Assembly (NCBI GenBank): GCA_946403215.1
Contig: CAMIZG010000002.1
Location: 48,990-112,989 of the forward strand
From: an uncultured Bacteroidales bacterium
GTDB taxonomy: Bacteria > Bacteroidota > Bacteroidia > Bacteroidales > Paludibacteraceae
Length of the DNA: 64,000 nucleotides
Reading direction: 5' to 3'
This document shows, in pieces, positions 17,688-28,149 of this stretch. Every line of letters begins with the position of its first letter. The stretch's first letter is position 1. The notes beneath the pieces were generated by a model. It did not search any database and was not told the origin of the DNA. It saw only the letters and a list, made by a program, of their open reading frames with translations. The position numbers were made by a program, and so were the translations under genes.

Positions 17688-17815
17688 TTTTTCTTATATA
17701 GGGCGTGCGTGCAAAAAGTGCCGAAAAACGCTCAAAAATCAGTCCTTGTAATTTGCTGATATACAATAAAGAAGGCTCATGAGGTTCCTATAGGGTTCCT
17801 ATGAGCCTTCTATGA
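17688..17815 (+). ncRNA. Candidate small RNA ending in a strong hairpin
   Basis: About 125 bases downstream of the orphan promoter. No ORF longer than a few codons is present. It ends in a perfect 10-bp stem (GAAGGCTCAT/ATGAGCCTTC, 17771-17780 with 17801-17810) whose 20-base loop holds a direct repeat of GGTTCCTAT. It does not resemble a known RNA family that I recognise. The hairpin could equally be only the shared terminator for the converging recF and regulator genes, so the RNA call is tentative. Confidence 0.4.
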
Positions 17816-17859
17816 GGTTTATAGTTAGCCCTCAGGCGGAGTACCGGAGGGGAGGATGA

Positions 17860-19041
17860 TCAGGCGAAGTGCTCGATGTCGGCGGCTGAGATCTCTGCAC
17901 CGGAGAGAATGATCAGGCGCTCGACCACGTTTCTGAGTTCGCGGATGTTACCTGGCCAATGGCGCTTCTGCAACGCTGCGATGGCAGCCGGAGCAAAGTG
18001 CTTGACTGCCCAACCTTGCTCTTCGCAGATCTGGGCGGTGAAGAACTCGACGAGTTCGGGTATATCCTCCTTGCGCTCGTCCAATGGCGGTACGTGAATG
18101 GGAATAACGTTGAGTCGGTGGAAGAGGTCCTCACGGAACGTGCCTTTCTCAATCTCCTTGTGAAGATCTTTGTTGGTGGCTGCAATGACGCGTACGTTGA
18201 CCTGAATCGGTTTGTCGCTGCCTACGCGTGTCACTTCACCCTCTTGCAGAGCGCGCAGCACTTTGGTTTGTGCGGCGAGTGACATGTCACCAATCTCGTC
18301 GAGGAAGAGTGTGCCTCCGTTCGCCTGCTCAAACTTGCCGGCACGGTCTTTTACGGCGCCGGTAAACGAGCCTTTGGTGTGTCCGAACAGTTCGCTCTCA
18401 ATCAGTTCGGAAGGAATAGCGGCACAGTTGCAGGTGACGAGCGGCATATCCGCGCGGTTGCTTTGCTCGAACAGCATTCGTGCCACGACTTCCTTGCCTG
18501 TACCGTTCTCACCAGTGATGAGCACGCGCGCCTCGGTTGGTGCAACTTTGGCAATCATTTCGCGAACGTTCTCTATTGCTTTGCTTGTACCGATCATCTG
18601 GTACTTGCTGTTGACTTTCTTTTTGAGGGCTGTGGCTTCGTTGCGCAGCGTGGTGGCCTCATGTCGCAGTTGCTTGCTATCGATGCCGTGGCGCGTGGTG
18701 ACGAGCAGTCGGTTGAGGTCGAGTGGTTTCTCGAGGAAGTCGTAGGCCCCCTGTTTGATACATTCGACGGCTGTCTCAATGTTGCCATGTCCGGAGATCA
18801 TCACAACCGGCACGTCGGCGCAACTGCTATCGGGCTGCTTGAGTGCAGCGAGGAGTTCGGTGCCATCCATCTGGGGCATCTTTACGTCGCTATATATTAG
18901 GTCGTAATTTCCGGCCTGCGCCATCTCAATACCTTGTGCACCGTTTTCGGCAACATCAACGGAGTAGCCCTCGAACTCTAAGGTCTCCTTGAGGATATTC
19001 CGGATAGCTCTTTCGTCGTCAATAACTAAAATTTTTGCCAT
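17860..19041 (-). CDS. Sigma-54-type response regulator (NtrC/AtoC-like) without a DNA-binding domain
   Basis: 393 residues. Receiver domain (1 to about 120; phospho-acceptor Asp in YSDVKMP), then an AAA+ sigma-54 activation domain: Walker A GENGTGKE, the sigma-54 contact loop GSFTGA (Ser for Ala), Walker B GGTLFLDEIGD, arginine-rich sensor II around WPGNIRELRNVVERL. The ORF ends about 20 residues later (AADIEHFA), so the usual C-terminal Fis-type helix-turn-helix is missing; the downstream sequence does not encode one in any nearby frame that I see. No histidine kinase is adjacent. It is transcribed from its own promoter. Confidence 0.88.
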   Translation of the reverse strand: MAKILVIDDERAIRNILKETLEFEGYSVDVAENGAQGIEMAQAGNYDLIYSDVKMPQMDGTELLAALKQPDSSCADVPVVMISGHGNIETAVECIKQGAYDFLEKPLDLNRLLVTTRHGIDSKQLRHEATTLRNEATALKKKVNSKYQMIGTSKAIENVREMIAKVAPTEARVLITGENGTGKEVVARMLFEQSNRADMPLVTCNCAAIPSELIESELFGHTKGSFTGAVKDRAGKFEQANGGTLFLDEIGDMSLAAQTKVLRALQEGEVTRVGSDKPIQVNVRVIAATNKDLHKEIEKGTFREDLFHRLNVIPIHVPPLDERKEDIPELVEFFTAQICEEQGWAVKHFAPAAIAALQKRHWPGNIRELRNVVERLIILSGAEISAADIEHFA

Positions 19042-19113
19042 ATTTTGAGTGTTTCTTTAGCGTTCGAATGATTGTTTTGCTTAAAAAATGAAGATATTTC
19101 AACAAAAACGCAA

Positions 19114-19145
19114 CAAAGTTAAAAAAAAATTTTGATATTTGCAAA
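19114..19145 (-). promoter_or_regulatory. Promoter for the NtrC-like regulator
   Basis: On the minus strand TTTGCA (19145-19140), 18 bp, TAACTTTG (19121-19114). It overlaps the divergent promoter of the neighbouring secreted-protein gene. Confidence 0.65.
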
Positions 19146-19161
19146 AATTGTTGTATCTTTG
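19131..19161 (+). promoter_or_regulatory. Promoter for the secreted protein at 19258
   Basis: TTTGAT (19131-19136), 17 bp, TATCTTTG (19154-19161). The predicted transcript has a leader of about 90 bases with no ORF. Confidence 0.6.
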
Positions 19162-19257
19162 TATCAGACTAAATGTGCGGTGGTGGTATAATATCACCTC
19201 GTCATTGCAAACAGAAAGACAAAAATCACAATATTCAATCTTTATTAACCTAAGATC

Positions 19258-20853
19258 ATGAAGAAATTTTTATCCATTTGTATGGCTTTAGCAAGTGCCG
19301 TTTCGATGTATGCCCTCAAGGACACAATCGACTTCAGCACTCCGGCAGGCCTTGAGGCCATTGAGGTTACTCCAGCCGTAGTTGCCGATGAAGATGAGAC
19401 CGGCAAAGGCGTGGAGTTTACCACAGCTACGGTCGGTAACATCGTCATCACCGTAGACAAGGGTACAGGCGACAATGCCCCTGTCGTATGGACAAACAAG
19501 GACGACAAGCGCACTACCGAGCTCCGTCTGTACAAGGGCAACACCATCACGTTGGCCGCAAAGGATGAGGCTGGTCTGCTGGCACAGGTTGTGTTCGCAG
19601 GTTCAGACCTGAATATAACCGACCTGAAGAACAAAAAGTGGGAGGGCGCGGAGCATAGCATGACCTTCACTACCACAGAGCAGGCTGAGACGTGCAAGAT
19701 CACCAAGATCATGACCGCTCAGGCAATTGGTGTTGCCAGAGCGATTGAGATGATAACCCAAAATGATCCGCTTTCCAGCAAACCGCACTATGTTCGCGGC
19801 ATCGTTGCCGGTGACCCGTTCATGGCCGGCAGCAGTATAGCCTTCTTCCTGAAGGATGTAGAAAACCCGTCGGACGAAGAGGCGCAAATGCTTCAGGGAT
19901 ACAAGATCGGCAAAACGGCATCGTCGCAGTACACGAGTATTGAGGAGATGACGGCTGTTTTCGGGCAAGGTGACACCATCCTCATCTGCGCCAATGCTCT
20001 GAAGAAATACAATACGATCTATGAGTCCGATGGTGGCTATTTCGTTAAAGTATTGGGCAAAGTCCCCTCTCTTGAATGGGAGAAAGCCGTTGTATTGCGC
20101 GAAGAGGGCAAATGGACGCTAACCGTTTCTGACCTTGAGTCGGATGGTCGTATTGATCTGATCTTTGCCAGCAATAAGGACAACTCCATCTCCGGTTCGT
20201 ACAACATTGCCGAGGGATCGAAGGTTGTTTCTGACGGTGTGGCAGCCGATATTACATCTGGGACGCTGCAGTTCACCTATAAGAGAGCCGTAGTGGATGA
20301 TAACGTATATAAGATACAAGCCACAGCGTTTGCCGGCGATAAGAGTTACCGCATCAACAAGGAGTATCGCATCTTTGCGTGGGACGGCGAGTTCCCCATT
20401 TTGCTGGCAGCTGACCGTCCGTACGTTCCGCAGGAAGGTGAACAGCTCACATGTGCCCAGGCACGCGAATACGCGTTCACCTTGGATGGCGCGAGGGGCG
20501 TGAACATCACTGTTGAAGGCTATATAACGGACATTGTGACAAATCTGACGAACACGTTCTGGATGGATGACAAAGCCGGTAGCGGTAAGACGATTGAAGT
20601 GTACAGATACCTCACGTTCGACCCATCAGACGAAACACCGCAAAAGGGTCAGAAGGTACGTGTAAGCGGTTATGTTGAGATCTACGGAGGTTCGACTCCC
20701 GAGCTTACCAGTGCAGCCGTTGAACTGCTGAACGGTACGGCTGTTGAGAATGTATGCACAGATATATCGGCCGCGAAGTTCATTGAGAACGGGCAGTTGT
20801 ATATCATTCGTGGTGGTGTTCGCTACAATGCGCAAGGACAAGTAGTCAAGTGA
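19258..20853 (+). CDS. Secreted modular protein with two OB-fold-like domains and the C-terminal tail
   Basis: 531 residues. Signal peptide MKKFLSICMALASAVSMYA. An N-terminal beta-sandwich (about 20-155) is followed by two domains of the OB-fold type common in Bacteroidota exported proteins: about 160-280 (ARAIEMITQN, YVRGIVAGDPF, VLGKV) and about 400-500 (LTCAQAREYAFTL, VEGYITDIV, VRVSGYVEIYGG). The second closely resembles a domain of the protein at 60148. C-terminal tail KFIENGQLYIIRGGVRYNAQ. Its function is unknown; no catalytic motif is visible. It is monocistronic, with its own promoter and terminator. Confidence 0.75.
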   Translation: MKKFLSICMALASAVSMYALKDTIDFSTPAGLEAIEVTPAVVADEDETGKGVEFTTATVGNIVITVDKGTGDNAPVVWTNKDDKRTTELRLYKGNTITLAAKDEAGLLAQVVFAGSDLNITDLKNKKWEGAEHSMTFTTTEQAETCKITKIMTAQAIGVARAIEMITQNDPLSSKPHYVRGIVAGDPFMAGSSIAFFLKDVENPSDEEAQMLQGYKIGKTASSQYTSIEEMTAVFGQGDTILICANALKKYNTIYESDGGYFVKVLGKVPSLEWEKAVVLREEGKWTLTVSDLESDGRIDLIFASNKDNSISGSYNIAEGSKVVSDGVAADITSGTLQFTYKRAVVDDNVYKIQATAFAGDKSYRINKEYRIFAWDGEFPILLAADRPYVPQEGEQLTCAQAREYAFTLDGARGVNITVEGYITDIVTNLTNTFWMDDKAGSGKTIEVYRYLTFDPSDETPQKGQKVRVSGYVEIYGGSTPELTSAAVELLNGTAVENVCTDISAAKFIENGQLYIIRGGVRYNAQGQVVK

Positions 20854-20876
20854 ATTGAGCATAATTGAGCAAAGGA

Positions 20877-20899
20877 GCCACCAGAAGGTGGCTTTTTTG
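20877..20899 (+). terminator. Rho-independent terminator
   Basis: GCCACC (20877) pairs with GGTGGC (20887-20892) and is followed by six T residues. Confidence 0.85.
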
Positions 20900-20907
20900 T
20901 GCAAATA

Positions 20908-20939
20908 TTTGCAAATGCGGAAAAAAAATGTTACCTTTG
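20908..20939 (+). promoter_or_regulatory. Promoter for the thioredoxin-like lipoprotein gene
   Basis: TTTGCA (20908), 18 bp, TACCTTTG (20932-20939), 25 bases before the ATG. Confidence 0.75.
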
Positions 20940-20963
20940 CACGCATCCAATAAATACAGGTAT

Positions 20964-21722
20964 ATGAAGCGCGTTTATTTTATTCTGTGTGTCGCCGTTC
21001 TTTTTGCGGCGTGCAAGAAAGAAGACAAGTCAGCAAAGTTATTAGAGGACTTTCAGGCACTCAATGACCATGTGTCGGAGCAACTCAAGCAAACCGAATC
21101 GCCAGCTCAGGCGGACTCGATCATTGAGGCGTATGTCAATGAGGCATTTGCCATGCAGCAGGCTGCACCGGGTTCCGAGGCATCGTACGTTATTCTGGAG
21201 GACATCTATTATATGCTCAGCCTTCCTCAGAAGGAGCAAGCGTTTGTCATCTTGGATCCGGATAGCATTGAGGCGCGAGGCATGCAGCGTTACCTCGAAG
21301 CGTTCCAAGCCGAGCAACGTACTATGGCCGGTTCGCCATTCACGGACTTCACGGCATTTAGCAAGGACGGTGCGGCTGTGCAGTTGAGTTCGCTGGTTGG
21401 GCAGAAAGACTTCCTGCTTGTGGACTTCTGGGCCAGTTGGTGCGGTCCCTGCCGCCGTTCGATGCCCGGACTGAAAGAACTGCTTGCGGCCCATGGCGAC
21501 AGACTGTCCATCGTAGGCATCTCGGTTGATGATAGTGAGGAGTCCTGGCTGCAGGCTGTCGAGGCGCTGGAAATAACCTGGCTGCAGTTGCGTGATGTAA
21601 ACGACGAAGGATCACGTGCCTATGGCATAACGGCTATCCCACACACCGTGCTCATCAACCGCGATGGCATCATCCTCGCCCACAACCCCGAGCACGAAGA
21701 GGTGGCTGAACTAATTAAGTAA
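20964..21722 (+). CDS. Thioredoxin-fold (TlpA/ResA-like) lipoprotein
   Basis: 252 residues from the ATG after the promoter (the track's start is upstream of transcription). Lipoprotein signal with Cys at LFAACKK, an alpha-helical N-terminal region (about 20-110), and a thioredoxin domain with the redox pair in WASWCGPCRRSMP and the cis-Pro loop TAIPHTVLI. Family members reduce periplasmic disulfides, for example in cytochrome c maturation or redox stress; the substrate here is not indicated by neighbours. Confidence 0.87.
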   Translation: MKRVYFILCVAVLFAACKKEDKSAKLLEDFQALNDHVSEQLKQTESPAQADSIIEAYVNEAFAMQQAAPGSEASYVILEDIYYMLSLPQKEQAFVILDPDSIEARGMQRYLEAFQAEQRTMAGSPFTDFTAFSKDGAAVQLSSLVGQKDFLLVDFWASWCGPCRRSMPGLKELLAAHGDRLSIVGISVDDSEESWLQAVEALEITWLQLRDVNDEGSRAYGITAIPHTVLINRDGIILAHNPEHEEVAELIK

Positions 21723-21799
21723 ATCACAACTATCAACATATTTCGCCCAATGAACAGTTGTGAGTTCTGCGGGCATAAACATTTGTACGTTTATCAAAT

Positions 21800-23770
21800 A
21801 TGGTAAAAATCACTTTCCCCGACCGGAGTGTTCGGGAGTATCAAGACGGCGTTACCCCGTTACAGGTAGCAGAAAGTATCAGTTCACGTCTGGCGCAGGA
21901 TATCCTCGTTGCCAGCATTCGCCCCGCTGACGCAGCCCCCGAAGCTGAGTGGCAGATCATTGAGCTCAACCAGCCCATCTCGGCTGACAGCCAGATCCGC
22001 CTGCACAAGTGGGACGACGCAGAAGCCAAGCACGCCTTCTGGCACACCAGTTCGCACCTCATGGCGGAAGCCCTGCAGGAGCTCTATCCGGGTATCCAGT
22101 TCGGTATAGGCCCCGCTATCGAGAACGGATTCTATTACGACGTGATGCCTGCTGAAGGTCAGGTGATCAAAGAGAGCGACCTGCCCGCCATTGAGGCGAA
22201 GATGCTGGAGCTCCGCGCCAAGAAAGAGCAACTTGTTCGCAAGCAGATCAGCAAGGCGGATGCCCTGCGTGACTTCGAAGCCAAGGGTCAGCACTACAAG
22301 TGCGAACTGATTGGTGACCTGGAGGACGGACATATCACGACCTACACCCAGGGTAATTTCACCGATCTGTGCCGCGGTCCGCATATCCTCAGCACAGAGC
22401 CTATCAAGGCCGTGAAGGTACTCAGTTGCGCTGCCGCCTACTGGCGCGGTGACGCTTCACGTCCGATGATGACGCGTATATACGGTATCTCCTTCCCCAA
22501 GAAAGCCATGCTCGACGAGTATCTCGCCCTGCTGGAGGAAGCCAAGAAACGCGACCACCGCAAGATAGGCAAAGAGATGGAGCTCTTCATGTTCTCGGAC
22601 ATGATCGGCAAAGGTCTGCCCGTATGGCTGCCGAAAGGCACCGCTCTACGTCTGCGCCTGGAGGATTTCCTCAAGCGCATACAGAAGCGCTACGGCTACC
22701 AGCAGGTGATCACCCCGCATATCGGCGCCAAGCAGCTATATGTAACCTCCGGTCACTGGGATCACTACGGCAAGGACTCCTTCCAGCCAATCACCACACC
22801 GGAGGAGGGCGAAGTATATATGCTCAAGCCCATGAACTGCCCGCACCACTGTATGATCTTCAAGAACCAGCCGCGCTCCTATAAGGAACTCCCCTTCCGC
22901 TGCGCCGAGTTCGGTACCGTATATCGCTACGAGCAGTCGGGCGAGCTGCACGGCCTCACGCGCGTGCGTTCCTTTACTCAAGATGATGCGCATATCTTCT
23001 GCCGTCCTGATCAGGTGAAGGACGAGTTCATCCGCGTGATGGAAATCATCGAGATCATCTTCAAGGCGCTGGACTTCCAGAACTTCGAGGCTCAGATCTC
23101 GCTCCGCGACCCGAAGAACACCACCAAGTACGTCGGTTCTGACGAGGTGTGGGAGAAAGCCGAGCAAGCCATCATCGAGGCCTGCAAGGAGAAGAACCTG
23201 CCCGCACGCGTCGAGTACGGCGAGGCTGCGTTCTACGGACCGAAGCTCGACTTCATGGTCAAGGACGCTATCGGTCGCCGCTGGCAGCTCGGTACTATCC
23301 AGGTGGACTACAACCTGCCCGAGCGCTTTGAACTCGAATATGTAGGCGAGGACAACCAGAAGCACCGCCCTGTGATGATCCACCGTGCGCCGTTCGGCTC
23401 GATGGAGCGCTTCGTAGCCGTACTCATAGAGCACACCGCAGGTAAGTTCCCGCTCTGGCTCACGCCTGACCAGTGCATCGTGCTGCCTATCTCCGAGAAG
23501 TCGAACGAGTACGCCCACAAGGTGCAGGAGATCCTGGAGGCACAAGAGGTGCGCACCCTCGTCGATGACCGCAACGAGAAACTCGGTCGTAAGATCCGCG
23601 ACAACGAGATGAAGCATATCCCGTTCATGCTCGTAGTAGGCGAGAAGGAAGCCGAGCAAGGTTTAGTAAGTGTCCGTGTGCAAGGTGCAGAGGACAAAGG
23701 TCAGATGACTATTCAGGAATTTGCCAATCTGGTGAAGAACACCGTAGCCCAACAGATGGCTGCCTACTAA
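21800..23770 (+). CDS. thrS: Threonyl-tRNA synthetase
   Basis: Class II synthetase charging tRNA-Thr. 656 residues: TGS domain (1 to about 60, [16 protein letters not shown]), editing domain with [11 protein letters not shown] (HxxxH) and CRGPHI, catalytic core with [13 protein letters not shown], motif 2 [24 protein letters not shown], motif 3 [11 protein letters not shown], and an anticodon-binding domain (about 545-650). Full length. The 77-base spacer upstream shows no riboswitch or T-box (T-boxes are not expected here). Confidence 0.96.
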   Translation: MVKITFPDRSVREYQDGVTPLQVAESISSRLAQDILVASIRPADAAPEAEWQIIELNQPISADSQIRLHKWDDAEAKHAFWHTSSHLMAEALQELYPGIQFGIGPAIENGFYYDVMPAEGQVIKESDLPAIEAKMLELRAKKEQLVRKQISKADALRDFEAKGQHYKCELIGDLEDGHITTYTQGNFTDLCRGPHILSTEPIKAVKVLSCAAAYWRGDASRPMMTRIYGISFPKKAMLDEYLALLEEAKKRDHRKIGKEMELFMFSDMIGKGLPVWLPKGTALRLRLEDFLKRIQKRYGYQQVITPHIGAKQLYVTSGHWDHYGKDSFQPITTPEEGEVYMLKPMNCPHHCMIFKNQPRSYKELPFRCAEFGTVYRYEQSGELHGLTRVRSFTQDDAHIFCRPDQVKDEFIRVMEIIEIIFKALDFQNFEAQISLRDPKNTTKYVGSDEVWEKAEQAIIEACKEKNLPARVEYGEAAFYGPKLDFMVKDAIGRRWQLGTIQVDYNLPERFELEYVGEDNQKHRPVMIHRAPFGSMERFVAVLIEHTAGKFPLWLTPDQCIVLPISEKSNEYAHKVQEILEAQEVRTLVDDRNEKLGRKIRDNEMKHIPFMLVVGEKEAEQGLVSVRVQGAEDKGQMTIQEFANLVKNTVAQQMAAY

Positions 23771-23791
23771 TATCTGTACGAAGTGAATACG

Positions 23792-23827
23792 AAGAGAGTG
23801 AACCGACTGGCTCACTCTCTTGTTATT
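23792..23827. terminator. Bidirectional terminator between thrS and mdh
   Basis: GAGAGTGA (23794) pairs with TCACTCTC (23812-23819) and is extended by ACC/GGC pairs. T-rich sequence follows on the plus side. It lies between convergent genes. Confidence 0.7.
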
Positions 23828-23857
23828 TGACCTAAGTGGTCGATTAGCCGGATTAGC

Positions 23858-24799
23858 TTAGATGGCGTTGATCTCGTGGAGGATGTTCGTGGTCTTAGCC
23901 GTTGCGTCGTGTGAAGCCTTGAACAGGGCTTTCTCCTCGTCGTTGAGGTCAAGTTCAACGATCTTCTCGATACCATTGCGCCCGATGATGCAAGGAACGC
24001 CAATCATGATATCATCGTAGCCATACTCGCCTTCGAGCTTAGCCGATGCGGGGATGAGACGCTTCTGGTCGTTGATGATAGCATCCACCATGAAGGCAAC
24101 CGATGCACCCGGAGCCATCCAAGCCGATGTGCCGAGCAGGCCGGTCAGGGTGGCACCACCCACCATGGTAGCCTTAACTACCTCGTCAAGCTCCTCAGCG
24201 CTCAGCAAGTTGGATACAGGTACACCACGATAAGCAGCATAGCGCTTCATCGGGATCATGGTCGTGTCGCCGTGCCCACCGATAACAAAGGCATCAATGT
24301 CGTGGGCGAAGCATCCGAGTTTCTGGCTCAGGTAGTACTTGAAGCGGCTGGAGTCGAGAGCACCGCCCATACCGATCACGCGGTTGCGCGGCAGCCCCAT
24401 AGCTTTGAGTGTCAGATAAGCCATTGTATCCATCGGGTTGGAAACAACGATGATGATAGCGTTGGGCGAATGAGTGAGCACCTGAGTTGCAACGCTCTTA
24501 ACTATACCTGCGTTGACACCGATGAGCTCCTCACGCGTCATACCCGGCTTACGTGGCAGACCTGAGGTGATAACAACAACGTCCGAACCGGCGGTCAGAC
24601 TATAGTCATTGGTTATACCCTTAACTACGGTCGAGAAACCGATGGTTTGAGCAGATTGCATGATATCCATGGCCTTGCCCTCAGCAACGCCTTCCTTGAT
24701 ATCAATCAGTACAACTTCGCTGGCAATGTTCTTAACAGCGATTACATTAGCGGCGGTAGCACCTACGTTACCAGCGCCTACAACAGTTACTTTTGACAT
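23858..24799 (-). CDS. mdh: Malate dehydrogenase (LDH-like type)
   Basis: Interconverts malate and oxaloacetate with NAD. 313 residues: Rossmann motif VVGAGNVGATAAN, NAD-specific Asp in VVLIDIKEG, substrate-loop Arg in SGLPRKPGMTREE, VVSNPMDTM, catalytic His in VIGGHGDTTMIP. The length is normal for the tetrameric LDH-like MDH group. It probably serves the reductive succinate pathway typical of Bacteroidales. Confidence 0.95.
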   Translation of the reverse strand: MSKVTVVGAGNVGATAANVIAVKNIASEVVLIDIKEGVAEGKAMDIMQSAQTIGFSTVVKGITNDYSLTAGSDVVVITSGLPRKPGMTREELIGVNAGIVKSVATQVLTHSPNAIIIVVSNPMDTMAYLTLKAMGLPRNRVIGMGGALDSSRFKYYLSQKLGCFAHDIDAFVIGGHGDTTMIPMKRYAAYRGVPVSNLLSAEELDEVVKATMVGGATLTGLLGTSAWMAPGASVAFMVDAIINDQKRLIPASAKLEGEYGYDDIMIGVPCIIGRNGIEKIVELDLNDEEKALFKASHDATAKTTNILHEINAI

Positions 24800-24850
24800 G
24801 TTTTGTATTTGTATTTAATTGTTAGTAATATGGTTTTCTATAGCAAATGC

Positions 24851-27178
24851 CTATGCTTTACTTAATGCTTCGTGCATGGCAGCAGCAGCTTTGCGACCGT
24901 CGCTCATGGCGAGGATAACCGTTGCGCCACCGCGGACAATGTCACCTCCTGCGTATAATATAGGTAAGGAGGAGCGCATATTATCATCCACGACGATAGT
25001 TCCCTTGCGGGACACTTCGAGTCCGGCTACGCTCTTCGGTATAATTGGGTTAGGCGAGACGCCTACAGCCACAACAACCATGTTGGCCGGTACGTTGATA
25101 GTCTTTCCCTCAACAGGCACCGGCGAGCGGCGTCCTGATTCATCAGGTTCGCCGAGGGTCATGACCTGCAGGGTGGCTTCGCATACGCGGCCGTTGTCGT
25201 CCGCCTTGTACGAGAGTGGGTTGTGGAGCGTCATGAACTCAATGCCTTCGGCTTTGGCGTGCTCCACCTCCTCGCGGCGTGCGGGCATCTCCTCCTCGCT
25301 GCGGCGATAGACTATGATTGCATGTTCGGCGCCCAGACGTTTGGCGGTGCGCACAGCATCCATAGCGGTGTTACCGCCACCTATGACGAGGACGTTTTTG
25401 CCGTAGAGCACGGGTGTGTCAGTGTCTGCATTGGTGGCATCCATAAGATTGACACGGGTGAGGTACTCGTTGGACGACATCACACCGTTGAGGTTCTCGC
25501 CCGGGATACCCATGAAGCGCGGCAGACCTGCACCTGAGGCAACGAAGATAGCCTTGAAGCCTTCCTTCTGCAGATCATCGACAGTAACCGTCTTGCCGAC
25601 AATCGTGTCGGTGACGAAATGTACGCCGAGTGCGCGCAGGCCATCGATTTCCTTATCCACGATGGCGTTAGGCAGACGGTACTCGGGAATACCATACTTG
25701 AGCACGCCGCCAATGGCGTGTAGTGCTTCGAAGACGGTAACGTCGTAGCCGTACTTAGCCATATCGCCGGCAAAGGTGAGGCCGGCAGGGCCGGAGCCGA
25801 CGACAGCGACTTTAGTTGCGGGAGCACTAGGTTGACTAGGCGTCCCAGGCTTACTTGGCTGACTAGATTCAAGTGCGTGGTCGGCGACGAAGCGCTCGAG
25901 GTAACCGATGGCAACAGGCTGATGCCCCATCTTCAGATGGATGCACTGCGCCTCGCACTGTTTCTCCTGCGGGCAGACACGTCCGCATACGGCAGGTAGC
26001 GAACTGGACTCATGGATGATATCCGAAGCCTTCTGTATATCGCCGAGTTCTATCTGTTTGATGAAAGCAGGGATGTCGATGTTCACGGGACAGCCCTTGA
26101 CGCAGCCCGGGTTCTTGCAACTCAGGCAGCGATGGCTCTCGGTGAGCGCTTGCTCGGCGGTCAGACCGAGGTTCACCTCTTTGTGGAGATACTTGACGCG
26201 CTCCTGTGGCGGCAGTTCGGGCATCTTGACGCGTGGTATGGCCGCCCGCTCTTTCGCGGTCAGCACACTCGGAGACGGACTGACGCTCTGCGTCATGAAC
26301 TCCTCGCGGCTGCTCGCTCTCGCCACAGGACGCACTTCGTCAGCATCCGTCGGGGCCCCCGATTTAAGGTATTGCTCATAAGCTGCGGCCTCTTCGGGTT
26401 TGTATGAACGCAGGCGGGAGAGCATTTCGTCAAAATCGACTTGGTGGGCATCGAACTCGGGGCCATCAACGCAGACGAACTTCGTCTGTCCGCCTACGGT
26501 AACGCGGCACGCACCGCACATACCTGTGCCATCGACCATGATGGTGTTGAGCGATGCTTCGGTGGGAATGTCGTACTTCTTCGTGGTGAGCGCGACAAAC
26601 TTCATCATGATAGCCGGACCGATGGTGATGCACTTGTCAACATGCTCACGCTGAACAACCATCTCTATGCCTTGTGTGACGAGTCCCTGCGTACCCATCG
26701 AGCCGTCATCGGTCATGACGATGACCTCGTCGCTGGTGGCGGAGAGTTCGTCGTGGAGGATGATGAGGTCTTTGTTACGTGCCGCAAGAACAGTAATGAC
26801 GCGGTTGCCGGCACGTTTGAGCGCCTGGGCGATAGGCAGCATCGGCGCTGCACCAACGCCACCGCAGGCACATACAACCGTACCGTAGTTCTCGATGCGT
26901 GTGGCCTGCCCCAACGGCCCGACGACGTCGGCAAGACAATCGCCCGGATTCATGGCGCAGAGTTTGGCGGAGGAAACGCCTATACGCTGTACGACAAGGG
27001 TGATAGTGCCGGCCTGGACGTCCGCATCGGCAATGGTGAGCGGCATACGTTCGGAGTTCTGATCAACGCGGATGATGACGAAGTGTCCTGCACGCCGACT
27101 CCTGGCAATGAGCGGAGCTTCAACGACGAGCTCCGCTACATTGTCAGAGAAGAATCTTTTAGAGATGATCTTATTCAT
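24851..27178 (-). CDS. Fused NfnA-NfnB (SudBA-like) ferredoxin:NADP oxidoreductase
   Basis: 775 residues, a fusion common in Bacteroidota. The N-terminal part (1 to about 280) is an FNR-like FAD/NAD-binding module with a 2Fe-2S Cys cluster (CGACRVTVGG...FVCVDG). The C-terminal part resembles the GltD/NfnB subunit: 4Fe-4S motifs (CLSCKNPGCVKGCP, CGRVCPQEKQCEAQC), FAD-binding VAVVGSGPAGLTFAG, and the second Rossmann fold VLVIGGGNTAMDA. The predicted role is electron transfer between NADH, NADPH and ferredoxin; it is often annotated as glutamate synthase small chain, but no large subunit lies nearby. A Ser/Pro/Gln-rich repeat linker (SQPSKPGTPSQPSAP) sits before the second FAD fold. Confidence 0.88.
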   Translation of the reverse strand: MNKIISKRFFSDNVAELVVEAPLIARSRRAGHFVIIRVDQNSERMPLTIADADVQAGTITLVVQRIGVSSAKLCAMNPGDCLADVVGPLGQATRIENYGTVVCACGGVGAAPMLPIAQALKRAGNRVITVLAARNKDLIILHDELSATSDEVIVMTDDGSMGTQGLVTQGIEMVVQREHVDKCITIGPAIMMKFVALTTKKYDIPTEASLNTIMVDGTGMCGACRVTVGGQTKFVCVDGPEFDAHQVDFDEMLSRLRSYKPEEAAAYEQYLKSGAPTDADEVRPVARASSREEFMTQSVSPSPSVLTAKERAAIPRVKMPELPPQERVKYLHKEVNLGLTAEQALTESHRCLSCKNPGCVKGCPVNIDIPAFIKQIELGDIQKASDIIHESSSLPAVCGRVCPQEKQCEAQCIHLKMGHQPVAIGYLERFVADHALESSQPSKPGTPSQPSAPATKVAVVGSGPAGLTFAGDMAKYGYDVTVFEALHAIGGVLKYGIPEYRLPNAIVDKEIDGLRALGVHFVTDTIVGKTVTVDDLQKEGFKAIFVASGAGLPRFMGIPGENLNGVMSSNEYLTRVNLMDATNADTDTPVLYGKNVLVIGGGNTAMDAVRTAKRLGAEHAIIVYRRSEEEMPARREEVEHAKAEGIEFMTLHNPLSYKADDNGRVCEATLQVMTLGEPDESGRRSPVPVEGKTINVPANMVVVAVGVSPNPIIPKSVAGLEVSRKGTIVVDDNMRSSLPILYAGGDIVRGGATVILAMSDGRKAAAAMHEALSKA

Positions 27179-27241
27179 TTACTATTTAATCATTTACCAA
27201 TGATTATTTATTTTGCTATTTGACCAGTTGGTTAATTCGGT

Positions 27242-28129
<888 letters not shown>

Positions 28130-28149
28130 GGCTTTGATTATTTAAGTGA

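Noticed and set aside
22736-23659. 307-codon minus-strand ORF opposite thrS
   Set aside because: Antisense shadow of a highly conserved synthetase gene.
24851-27178. Glutamate synthase small subunit
   Set aside because: The N-terminal FNR-like half with a 2Fe-2S motif and the absence of gltB nearby favour an NfnAB/SudBA-type fusion.
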